Source: Chloroflexota bacterium
GTDB lineage: Bacteria > Chloroflexota > UBA6077 > FW602-bin22 > JACQUS01
Assembly (NCBI GenBank): GCA_016210125.1
Contig: JACQUS010000151.1
Location: forward strand, 1 to 18,747
Length of the DNA: 18,747 nucleotides
Direction of reading: 5' to 3'
The notes below the pieces were generated by a model. The model searched no databases. It saw nothing but the letters and a program-made list of their open reading frames with translations, and was not told the origin of the DNA. A program made the translations under genes and the position numbers. Positions within the stretch are counted from its first letter, which is position 1, and every line of letters begins with the position of its first letter. This document shows, piece by piece, positions 6,538 to 15,000 of this stretch.

Positions 6538-7863
6538 TCAGCGTCGCTCGGTCAAGCGCGCCAGCAGCTCCTGCTGGCTGTGCAGGCGCTGTAGGCTATC
6601 CCGAAGCGTGGTGAACTGCGTGAGCAGCGCGCGCTCGCGCGCCGGCTCGCTGGCCGCTGCCGGCTGCTCGCTGGCGCCGGTGCCCAGGCCACCGCGCGCC
6701 AGCAGGTCGTGGACGTAGTCGCGCAGGGCCGGCACCGGCCCGTCCGCGCGACCTAGGCCAAGGTCGGCTTGCACGCGCGCCGGCTGCTGCGCGACGAGCG
6801 TGGCGAAGCGGCGCTCCGCCAGCTTGAGCGGCACGTCGGGCTCGCTCTCGTCGACCTGCACGCCGGCGTCGCGCAGCCGGCGGGCGTGGCTCGTCAGCAG
6901 TTGCCGCAGCCGCTCGTGGACCTCGCGTACCTGCCGGCCGTGCCCCTCCGTCGGCACATCGGCCGGCGTGCCAGCGAGCACCTGGTGCAGCGAGGCCATG
7001 AGCTGGTTGAATTTGGCGACGAAGCCGCGCGCCGCGCGCAGCGGCCGCGCCAGGTCGCGGCGCACGTGCACCGTGACGGGGCCAGCCGTCGTCCGGATCA
7101 GTTCCAGCGTCACGCCTGGAATCAGGTCGACGATGGTGTTGTCCTCGTGCTCAACCGTCTGCTCGCCGGCCGGCCCAGCGACGTGCACCCGCGCGTTCTG
7201 CCCCAGCTCGACCGCCGGCGCGACGAGGCGCGTCGCCGCGAGGAAGTTGCCGTCGAGCTCCTCAAGCTCGATGGGGAGGTTGCCGCTGTAGCGCGCCGTG
7301 AGCGTGAGCGTCGCCGTCGCCTCGTCGTAGGCCGCGCTGACGCTGGCCGTCGAGCCGTGGATGCGCGCCACGAGATCGGCCAGCGTCTCACCAGCGGCGT
7401 TGCAGGCGAATGTCTCGCCGTTGATACGGAAGCGGCCCGAGGTGACGGTCGTCGTGAGCCCGGCGCGGTCGAGCGGCGCGGTCGGGTCCACGGCCGCGCC
7501 GATGGGCTCGCTGCTGCGCACCTGCGTGTGCGTGGCGAGCTGCTCGATCCAGACGCGGTACTGCCCGTCGAGCGCATCGCCCGGCGTGCGCACGGCCACC
7601 GCCGGCTCGCGACCCGGCGGTATGTCGGTGGTCGCCGTCTTGGCGCTCACGACGTCCTCGAACGCCAGCTCGTCGAGCTCGCGCTCGAGGGCCGCCAGGC
7701 GGTTGTTGATATTGCGCAGCGCGTCCGAGCGGCCGCGGGCGAGGCGCTGCTGCTCGCGGGCGGCGCGCACGTTGGGTGTCTCGACGGCCACCGCCTGGCG
7801 GGCGATGGTGAGCGCGTCGCTGCTCTGGGCGGCGATGAGACTATTGACCTGCGTGACGGACAT
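6538..7863 (-). CDS. Divergent second FliD-like protein (filament-cap homologue)
   Basis: A 441-residue protein that resembles FliD in the middle and at the C-terminus but has a different N-terminus. The shared core includes RFRINGETFACNAAGETLAD (a FliD_N-like 'inGe.f.....etl.dl...IN' element), then TIVDLIPGVTLELIRT near residue 245, matching AMPGVTLTLLKA at the same position in the neighbouring FliD, and VRRDLARPLRAARGFVAKFN. The last 40 residues form a helix (LLTQFTTLRDSLQRLHSQQE) like the FliD terminal coiled coil. The canonical GLGSGLD opening is missing; instead it starts MSVTQVNSLIAAQ. ATG 7863 is preferred over a GTG at 7887 because AGGA and GGGG lie before it. A sigma-28-like site lies at 7932-7956. 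It may cap an alternative filament or act as an accessory hook-associated protein. Confidence 0.7.
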   Translation of the reverse strand: MSVTQVNSLIAAQSSDALTIARQAVAVETPNVRAAREQQRLARGRSDALRNINNRLAALERELDELAFEDVVSAKTATTDIPPGREPAVAVRTPGDALDGQYRVWIEQLATHTQVRSSEPIGAAVDPTAPLDRAGLTTTVTSGRFRINGETFACNAAGETLADLVARIHGSTASVSAAYDEATATLTLTARYSGNLPIELEELDGNFLAATRLVAPAVELGQNARVHVAGPAGEQTVEHEDNTIVDLIPGVTLELIRTTAGPVTVHVRRDLARPLRAARGFVAKFNQLMASLHQVLAGTPADVPTEGHGRQVREVHERLRQLLTSHARRLRDAGVQVDESEPDVPLKLAERRFATLVAQQPARVQADLGLGRADGPVPALRDYVHDLLARGGLGTGASEQPAAASEPARERALLTQFTTLRDSLQRLHSQQELLARLTERR

Positions 7864-7931
7864 CGCGCCCCATCCTAGGCGAACCACGGGCTGTACTACG
7901 CGACATGTACCTTCACTATTCTACCTAGAAG

Positions 7932-7956
7932 ATCGGCGGAATGCTCGAATGGCTAA
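7932..7956 (-). promoter_or_regulatory. Candidate sigma-28 promoter of the second fliD-like gene
   Basis: On the minus strand TTAG (7956-7953), 15 nt, then GCCGAT (7937-7932). The -10 core GCCGAT and the 15-nt spacing fit the flagellar sigma consensus TAAA-N15-GCCGATAA, but the -35 matches only 2 of 4. It lies about 70 nt before the ATG at 7863. Support comes mainly from context and from the stronger site at 9696-9722. Confidence 0.4.
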
Positions 7957-8024
7957 CCCACTTTCTCCTGAATGCTTGCGCATTCCGGCGGCCCACTCCG
8001 CCCAACAGAAGTACCCAGAGGTAC

Positions 8025-8216
8025 CCAAAGGGGGATCTGCCCCCTTTGGATTCCCCTATTCATCCCCGATGGTCGCGGCCCACTGCGGGGCAAACTCATG
8101 TGAAACCAGCCGTAGCGGGCCTGCGCCACCCTACCCCAGGAGTGGGTCCCGGAGGCCTCCTCGGGTATGGCGAAGGGGCGAGCCAGTGGCTCGCCCCCAG
8201 GCACGCATCCTTCGCC
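8025..8216. repeat. Palindromic repeat elements between the two fliD genes
   Basis: The 371-nt gap (7864-8234) has no credible gene. It contains a perfect 10-bp hairpin CCAAAGGGGG / CCCCCTTTGG (8025-8049, loop ATCTG) and, close to the fliD stop, a perfect 10-bp hairpin GGGGCGAGCC / GGCTCGCCCC (8175-8197, 3-nt loop) nested in an outer pair GGCGAAGG / CCTTCGCC (8169-8176 and 8209-8216). The second lies about 40 nt after the fliD stop, so it may act as a transcript end or stabiliser. The layout suggests a mobile non-coding repeat inserted between fliD and the next gene's promoter. Confidence 0.55.
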
Positions 8217-8234
8217 GGCGGCGAGCGGTCGCCG

Positions 8235-9644
8235 CTAGCGGCTGCCAAGCTGCGTAAGCTGCTGGCCAATGCGCTGGGCCTGCTGCTGGAGCTGCGCCAG
8301 GGCGACCTCCATCTGGGCGAAGCGCTTCTCCAGCGCCTCCTGCTTCCTCGTTAGGCGGTCCTGAATCGTGCGGATGCGCTTATCGAGGTCACTGATCGTG
8401 CTGTCGTTCTGCGTGAGGCGATTGGCCAGGGCGCCGCCTGTGTCCACCAAGCCGGCGATGTAGTCCTCGATCTGCTCCATCACGCCGTCAATGCTGCTCG
8501 TGCCGGCCAGCAGCTCGGCGACGGAATCGGGACTCGACGCCAGCGCGGAAGACAGCTTGGCCGCGTCGAGCACCAGGCGCTTGGTCGTGCCGGTGGCCGA
8601 GCCGACCGCGCCGGTGGTGATGCCGATCTCGGAAATGCGCGTGATGCTGCCGCTGAGGCCGCTGATGGAGCTCATCACCAGGGTGCGCAGCCGGGACTCG
8701 ACGAAGTTGACTGTGGCGTCGCCGAGCAGGATGCCGCCTGTCCTCGCCGTCGCATCGTACTTCGTGTCGGTGGCAATCCGGTCGGCCAGGCTGTTGAATG
8801 CCGTAATGAAGTCCTCGAGCGCCTGCTTGATGGTCCCCGTATCAGGGGTGACGGTGACGGTCACCGGGTTCGCCGCGTCGGCCTTGAGCAGCGTCAGTGT
8901 CACGCCGGGCATGGCCGTGGTGACGACGTTGCTGTTGCTGTCCTGCAGGAGCCCGCCGTTGATGCGGTACTGCGCCGTCACGCCGCTAGTCTGCGTCGCG
9001 GTGTCGATCTCGAAGGCCGCCAGCAGGTTGCCGGTGACGTCCGTCTTGGTGATCGTCTGCGCGCCGGTGTCCTTGGCCATGAGGGTGAGGCGCGTGTTCG
9101 TCGAGTCGTAGCTGGCGACGACGCCGGCGTCGGCGGTATTGATCTTGGTCAAGATCGTGTTGATGGTGTCGACGCTGGAGTCCCAGTCGAGCGTCGCGCT
9201 CTTGCCCCCGGCGCCGACGGTGAACGAGCCGGTGCTGCCGCTAAGCGCGGTGTTGAACGTCAGTCCGCCGAGGGCCGTGCCGGTTTCGCTAACGCCCGTC
9301 GCCGCGTCGCTGGTCACGGTCGAGGACGTGGCGACGCGCTCGACGGTCACGGTGAAGCTGGTTACCGCCGCGTCGGACGAGGCGCTGGCGGTGAGCAGCG
9401 TGGTGTTCGACGACGCGGCGGCGCGGGCGCGGACGCTGCTGTTCTGCTGGAGGGCGTGGGCCTTGTCCTTCAGCGTGCTGAGCAGTCCGTTGACGGCCCG
9501 GAGCGCGTCGCCGATCTGGCGGGTGCGAGTCTGGCGGTTCTGGAGGAGCGTCAGCGGTCGGCGCTCGATGGACATGAGCTGCTGGACCATCGAGGCCGTG
9601 TCGAGCCCCGAACCCAGCCCGGTGATCGAGAACAAGCCTGCCAT
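8235..9644 (-). CDS. fliD: Flagellar filament-cap protein FliD (hook-associated protein 2)
   Basis: A 469-residue protein that caps the growing flagellar filament and folds incoming flagellin at the cell exterior. The N-terminus is textbook FliD: GLGSGLDTASMVQQLMSIE (residues 9-27). A Ser/Thr-rich exposed middle follows, then AMPGVTLTLLKADAANPVTV near 245 and a C-terminal coiled coil with heptads (DKRIRTIQDRLTRKQEALEK onward). Length is normal for the family (about 450-500 or more). The ATG at 9644 is preceded by GAGGAG at 7 nt spacing. A near-consensus sigma-28 promoter lies at 9696-9722. It is the first gene of the block fliD, fliD-like, FliT/FlgN-like; fliS and flagellin genes are not in the window. 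Export is by the flagellar type III route, and there is no Sec signal. Confidence 0.95.
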   Translation of the reverse strand: MAGLFSITGLGSGLDTASMVQQLMSIERRPLTLLQNRQTRTRQIGDALRAVNGLLSTLKDKAHALQQNSSVRARAAASSNTTLLTASASSDAAVTSFTVTVERVATSSTVTSDAATGVSETGTALGGLTFNTALSGSTGSFTVGAGGKSATLDWDSSVDTINTILTKINTADAGVVASYDSTNTRLTLMAKDTGAQTITKTDVTGNLLAAFEIDTATQTSGVTAQYRINGGLLQDSNSNVVTTAMPGVTLTLLKADAANPVTVTVTPDTGTIKQALEDFITAFNSLADRIATDTKYDATARTGGILLGDATVNFVESRLRTLVMSSISGLSGSITRISEIGITTGAVGSATGTTKRLVLDAAKLSSALASSPDSVAELLAGTSSIDGVMEQIEDYIAGLVDTGGALANRLTQNDSTISDLDKRIRTIQDRLTRKQEALEKRFAQMEVALAQLQQQAQRIGQQLTQLGSR

Positions 9645-9695
9645 ACGCGCACTCCTCGGCGGGCCAGGCGGGTGGCCGCGTTGTTCCTAGAAAGA

Positions 9696-9722
9696 GTATC
9701 GGCCAGTTGGCCCCGGCCCTTA
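9696..9722 (-). promoter_or_regulatory. Sigma-28 (FliA/SigD-type) promoter of fliD
   Basis: On the minus strand TAAG (9722-9719), exactly 15 nt, then GCCGATAC (9703-9696). The consensus is TAAA-N15-GCCGATAA, so -35 is 3 of 4 and -10 is 7 of 8 with ideal spacing. Predicted start near 9689, about 45 nt before the fliD ATG. This implies the genome encodes a flagellar sigma factor and that fliD is a late-class gene. Confidence 0.75.
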
Positions 9723-9854
9723 GGTCCGCCACGGGCGTGAGCCTCTGTGGCCCCTATGGTTCATGATGGCAGGAGGGCCCCCGCGGGTCGTGAGGGATAC
9801 CCCGCATTCCGCGCGCTGGAACCCTGATATTTAGTCAGCCCCGCGATGCGGTCG

Positions 9855-11891
9855 CTACCGGTCCCGGCCAGCGACGTTGCAGAGCAGCCGACCCCACAGC
9901 GGAAGAATCGTCTCCTCCGCGACATCCGAGGAGAGGAGCCACCCGAGCGCTTCGGCGCATGCGCAACAGAAGCCGTCGCTCGACTGCGCGTCAAAGCGCT
10001 CCGGCTTCGGCCACGCCTCCCCACGGGCTCCGGCGTCGCGCGGCGCGAGCACGAGGACGACATCGTGCTTGAGGGCCTTGAGTCCGCGAATGTGCACCGA
10101 GATGGGGTTTTCGGAGGCGACCACGTAGCAGTTGACCAGCACGAAGCCGCCGCGTTTCAGGGAGATGGTCAGCTCGGCCCAGGCCTGCGGGCTCCAGTGG
10201 TGGAAGGTGAAGACGAGCCGTCCGCTCGGCCGCTTGAGCACGCGCGCGCACTCGCGCCAGATCGCGCCGAGAGCCGTGGCATAGCGCCCAAAGGCCTGGT
10301 GCTTGCCCTCGACGACCACCGAGGCGCTGCGGTCGTACGCCCAGTCCGCCTCATCGGGCAGCAGCCGCGCGAGCCACACGCGAAAGAACGACGAGAGATC
10401 GCTGTACTGCACGCTGTCGAAGTACGGCGGGTCGGTGACGACGTGGTCCACCGCGTTGTCTGGCACGGCCAGATGGCGTGCGTCCGCCTGCACGAGCACG
10501 AAGCGCCTGCTGCCGGACTGGAGCGCCTCGAAGGCCGGGACCTCCTCGCCCCCGTCGACCTCGCCGGCGATCGTAACCGACGTGACGCGTCCCTCAGCTA
10601 TCCGTCGCTCGACCGGGGCCACCGCCCAGCGGCTGGCGCGCTCGATACGGTCGGCAAACAGCCGTCGCAGCGTGCCGGAGGTGGAAAACGGGAAGACAGG
10701 GTTGTTCTCCAAGGCCGTATACGGAAAGGAGTAGGCGTGGTGCGAGAAGACGTGGCGGATCGCCCCGGGTCGGCGTGCGTCCCCGCCCTTGTAGCCGCAC
10801 AGGAGGCAGTTGAACTCGAGCGACGTAGAGACCAGCAGTGCCAGCCAGAGGCGGTCGTGCGACGGGAAGGACGGCAGGATCTGCAGCGCCGTGGCGAGAT
10901 AGCGGAGCTGTCGTGCCGTGAACAGGTCCAGAAAGCTGACCACGCCTTTCCGCAGAAGATCGTTCGATTTTGGCCCGCCTGGAACGGCGAAGGAGCCGAA
11001 GTCGCCGAGGTCCGCACGGACGGCCGTCGCGGTCGCACGCTCGATGCGCTCCCGATCGGCGGCGTCCGCGGACTTGAAGAACGCTGCGTGCTTCGGACAG
11101 GACCCCACCACGACGAGCGGCACGTAGCGCTGGGGAAACGGCTCGTCGAGCACGTCCTCAAACGCGGCGCCGCACGTGGCGCAGGCGGCCTGACCCTTTG
11201 TGAGGATGCGCGCTACGTCCACCGTGACACGACGTTCAGCGTGCTGCTCCGTGTGTGCGAGTCCGCCCGCGGTGCTCAGCGTGACCTGCGAGCCCGGACA
11301 CCCTTCCCGCAGGGTGAGGCTGTCGACGAAGATCGCCTCCCCGCACCCGCACCGCCGGCGCAGTCCGTGCAAGATGAACTGCGCCTCCGCGGTGTCGCCG
11401 CACTGCGGGCAGGACGTGCGATAGGAGGCGGCGAGGGCATCGCGGAGGGCCTGGAAGAGGCTCTCGAAGATAGCGCGTTTCTGCCCTCCGTCGGACAGGC
11501 GGAGCGCGGCCCGTGTCTGCAGGACGGGAACGGGGTCGACGTCGGCGCCGACGACGTTGGCGCCCAGACGAATCGCCTCGTGCACCGTCGTGCCGCCGCC
11601 CATCAACGGGTCCAGGATGATGAGGCCCTCGAGACCGCCGGCGGCATAGAACTCGCGCTGCGCGGGGCTGGCGATCAGTGACTTGAGCAGGTAGCGAAAC
11701 GTCGTGCCCGAGCGCCGCGCCCACCACTTGTGCAGATACGTCGCCGGCCGGTAGAGGTGCTTGTTGAAGGACTCCAGCGCGGCGAGCTGGTTGGCGGCGT
11801 CGGCCGGGAAGCTATGGTCTAGCGGCACGCCATCCGCGTCTCGCGTGGCGCCGATCTGCGGTAAGGCCGTCTCCTGAACCAGGGCGGACAT
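9855..11891 (-). CDS. Solitary DNA methyltransferase (amino-methyltransferase, DUF1156-like) with cysteine-rich insert
   Basis: A 678-residue protein. Residues 44-72 (KHLYRPATYLHKWWARR and on) resemble the N-terminus of DUF1156-type methyltransferases. The S-adenosylmethionine motif DPLMGGGTT is at 94-102, and the catalytic motif DPPY at 487-490, followed by YSDLSSFFRVWLARLLPD. This order and the DPPY motif mean N6-adenine or N4-cytosine methylation. Between them lies a long insert with paired cysteines (C161/C164, C181/C183, C237/C240, C265), likely zinc ribbons that could read DNA. C-terminal FTFHHWSPQAWAEL and GFVLVNCYVVASE are family-like. No restriction, helicase or defence gene adjoins it: fliD is downstream and an RND pump upstream. 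ATG 11891 has only a weak ribosome site. Target sequence and role are unknown. Confidence 0.85.
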   Translation of the reverse strand: MSALVQETALPQIGATRDADGVPLDHSFPADAANQLAALESFNKHLYRPATYLHKWWARRSGTTFRYLLKSLIASPAQREFYAAGGLEGLIILDPLMGGGTTVHEAIRLGANVVGADVDPVPVLQTRAALRLSDGGQKRAIFESLFQALRDALAASYRTSCPQCGDTAEAQFILHGLRRRCGCGEAIFVDSLTLREGCPGSQVTLSTAGGLAHTEQHAERRVTVDVARILTKGQAACATCGAAFEDVLDEPFPQRYVPLVVVGSCPKHAAFFKSADAADRERIERATATAVRADLGDFGSFAVPGGPKSNDLLRKGVVSFLDLFTARQLRYLATALQILPSFPSHDRLWLALLVSTSLEFNCLLCGYKGGDARRPGAIRHVFSHHAYSFPYTALENNPVFPFSTSGTLRRLFADRIERASRWAVAPVERRIAEGRVTSVTIAGEVDGGEEVPAFEALQSGSRRFVLVQADARHLAVPDNAVDHVVTDPPYFDSVQYSDLSSFFRVWLARLLPDEADWAYDRSASVVVEGKHQAFGRYATALGAIWRECARVLKRPSGRLVFTFHHWSPQAWAELTISLKRGGFVLVNCYVVASENPISVHIRGLKALKHDVVLVLAPRDAGARGEAWPKPERFDAQSSDGFCCACAEALGWLLSSDVAEETILPLWGRLLCNVAGRDR

Positions 11892-12006
11892 CGGCGCCTA
11901 TGCTCCACGCGCCCCGTGACGACGAGCGCAAGGGCGGAGGTTCCGGTCTGCCGGCAGCGCAGACAGCGCGCATCGCTGGCCGCTCCGCGGCTGGGCGGAT
12001 GTCATT

Positions 12007-12034
12007 GTAGCAGCATCCGTGTAGCAGCATCCGT
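12007..12034. repeat. Perfect 14-bp tandem duplication after the RND gene
   Basis: GTAGCAGCATCCGT occurs twice head to tail at 12007-12020 and 12021-12034, 4 nt from the RND stop codon. It lies in the 147-nt gap before the methyltransferase. Part of it (ATTGTA, 12004-12009) reads TACAAT on the minus strand and could be a -10 box for the methyltransferase, but no -35 is seen. Confidence 0.6.
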
Positions 12035-12038
12035 CGGG

Positions 12039-15000
12039 TCACGGTGCGCGCCGGCCGACGCCGGCCGGCTCGCGGTGCTCGACGTCGGCCCGGCGCTGCG
12101 CGCGCCGGCCGGGCCGCCAGCCGATTAGGCGGCGCAGGCCGCGCTGGAGGTCGTCGAAGTAGGTGTACATGCAGGGCACGACGACCAGACTCAGCAGCGT
12201 CGAGCTGGTCATGCCGCCGATCAGCACGACGCCGATGCCGGACCAGATCTCCGAGCCCTCTTCCAGCCGCGCCGCCAGTGGGAAGAGGGCCGCGATCAGC
12301 GCCGCGCTGGTCATCAGGATCGGCCGCAGGCGTGTGGCCCCGGCCTCCAGCAGCGCCTCCCGCCGGTCGAGGCCGCGCCCGCGGAGCGTGTTCGTGTAGT
12401 CAACGAGCAGGATGCCGTTCTTGCCCACCAGGGCCATCAGCACGACGATGCCGATAAGCGAGATCATGCTGAGCGTGTTGCCGGTGCTCGCTAGGCCGAC
12501 AAGCGCGCCGACGATGGCCAGCGGCAGGGCGAACATCGTGGCAAAGGGCAGGATGAAGCTCTCGTACAGCGCCGCCAGCAGCATATAGATCAGCACGACC
12601 GAGAGCCCCAGCGTGGTCAGGAGATTGCCGAAGGCGCGCGCCTGCTCCTCGGTCTGCCCGCCCAGGCGAACATTGTAGCCCGGCGGGACGGCTCCCCTGA
12701 CCTTCAGCTCGTCGAGCTTCGCCGCCAGCGGGCGCGAGACGTCGTTCAGCGTCTTGCCGGCCGCGAGACCCGCGCCGATGGTAACCACCGGCGCACGGTC
12801 GCGGCGCTCAAGCGTGGCCGGTCCGGCCACCTGCCGCACCTCGGCCACCTGCCCCAGGCGCACGACCATCGGCCGCCCGTCGCGCACGGCGGTGAGCGGC
12901 AGGGCCTCCAGCGCCTGCAGGTCGCTGCGCGTCGCTTCGGCCGCTAGGACGCGGATATCCACCTCATCCTGGCCCTCGGGCCGCAGCTTCGTCACCACTG
13001 TGCCCTCGATCGCCGTGCGCAGCGCGCCGCCGACCTGCTGCGCGGTCAGCCCGGCGTCGGCCAGGCGGGCGCGGTCGGCGATCAACCGCGTCTCCGGGCT
13101 GCCGACGCTCGCGCTGTTGCTTATGTCGCGTACGCCAGGGATGGCGGCGACCGTCTGCTCGACTTGTGCCGCCAGGGGCTCGAGCACGCGGCGATCCTCG
13201 CCGCTCAGCAGCACCAGGATCGGCTGCCCTGGCGGCCCGCCGCCCGAGACGGTCGAGCGCAGGGTGATGCCGGGGATCTGCTTGGCCCGCGCCGACAGCT
13301 CCTCGACAATGGCCCACACGTCGCGCTTGCGCGCGCGTGGCTCGACGAGCACGATGGTGAACCGCGCGAAGCGCGCGCTGCTGACCGGCAGGGCCATCAC
13401 TCCGACGCCGCCGCCCGTCACTTGCTGCCCGGCGACGGCCAGCACGTAGGTGACCTCCGGCACGGCGAAGAGCACAGCCTCCACCTGGCGCGTAGCGCGG
13501 TCGGTGGCCTCCAGCGACGAGCCGGGCGGCAGCTCGACGGTGGCGAGGAAGAAGCTGCTATCCGTCTGCGGAATGAACTCGCCCTTGATCAGCCCGAGCG
13601 GCACAAGGCCGATCGAGGCGCTGAGCAGCGCGAACCCGACGGCCGGCGGCAGCCAGCGGTGGTCGAGCACCCACCCGAGCACCCTCAAATAGCCGGCGCG
13701 CAGGCGGCCAAACCCACGCTCGAAAGGCTGCGCGAAGCGACCCGTCAGGCCGCCGTGGGCCTCGGCTGACGCCGCAGTTAGCCAGCGCGAGGCCAGCAGC
13801 GGCGTCAGCGTGAAGGAGATGAACAGCGAGGCGAGCACCGACGCCGCCAGCACGAGGCCGAACTGGCGGAAGAACTGCCCGGTGATGCCGGAGAGGAACG
13901 CCACGGGTAGGAAGATCACCACGTCGACCATCGTCAGCGCGATGGCCGCCAGGCCGATCTCGCTGCGGCCGTCCAGCGCGGCGGTGAACGGCATCTTGCC
14001 GAGCTTGAGATGGCGGACGATGTTTTCCAGCACGACGATGGAGTCGTCGACCAGCACGGCAACGGCCAGCACCAGACCGAGCATAGACATGATGTTCAGC
14101 GAGAAGCCGGCGAAGAACATGAACATGAGGGTCGTGATTAGCGACGTCGGGATGGCGAAGAGGACGATGACCGTGCCGCGCAGCGTGTGCAGGAAGACGA
14201 GCAACACCAGCGCCGTCAGCAGAATGGCCTGGAAGAGCGTGCGCTGCACCGAGGCCAGCGAGCTGCGCGTGAAGCGCGAGGCGTCGCTGACGACCTCCAG
14301 TCGCACGCCGGCCGGTAGCGTCGGCTGGACCTGCGCCAGCGCCGCGCGCACGCCGTCGACGGCGCGGATCTCGTTGGCGTCGGCCTGCTTGGTGACCGTC
14401 AGCACGACGGCCGGCTCGCCGTTCACCCGCGTGCGCATCGTCTCGCGCTTGGCCGTGTCCACGACCTCGGCCACGTTGCGCAGGTAGACGGTGCCCTGCG
14501 GACCCCCAGCCAACGGCAGCGCGCGGACGTCCTCCACGTTCTGGAAGAGGCCAGAGAGTCGGACGCTCGTCTGCTGTGTGCCTTGCTCGACGATGCCCGC
14601 CGGCAGGCTCTGGTTCTCGCGCGCCAGCGCCGTGCCGACCTGCTCGAACGAGAGGCCATAGGCCTGGAGTTTGGCCGGGTCGACGCGCACCTGGATCTCG
14701 CGCTCGCGCCCTCCGAAAAGGTCGACGGCGCCCACGCCGCTGACCGTCTCCAGCCGCGGCTTGATCTTGTCCTTGGCGAGGCGGTAGAGGTCGGTCGGCG
14801 GCAGCGGGCCTGACAGGCCGAGCCAGAGCACCGGCTGCTGGGCCGGGTCGATCTTGAGCACCGTCGGCGCCTCCACCTCGGGCGGGAGCTGCGCGCGCAC
14901 GGCGCTGACGCGGCGCTCGACGTCGACGGCCACGATGTCCTGATTCGCCTGGTCGGTGAAGACGACCTGCACGATCGAGCGGCCTTCGGCCGAGGAGGAG

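Noticed and set aside
7953..8204. An 83-codon minus-strand open frame between the fliD genes
   Set aside because: It is encoded by the palindromic repeats and has no recognisable domain or convincing start.
9846..11681. A 611-codon open frame on the plus strand opposite the methyltransferase
   Set aside because: It is antisense to a gene with a DPPY motif and cofactor motif; the product is Arg/Glu/Ala-rich without domains. Long shadow frames are expected at this GC content.
9855..11891. A phage-defence island (BREX/DISARM-type) around the methyltransferase
   Set aside because: No helicase, nuclease, phosphatase-like or ATPase partner is present on either side; the neighbours are flagellar and efflux genes.
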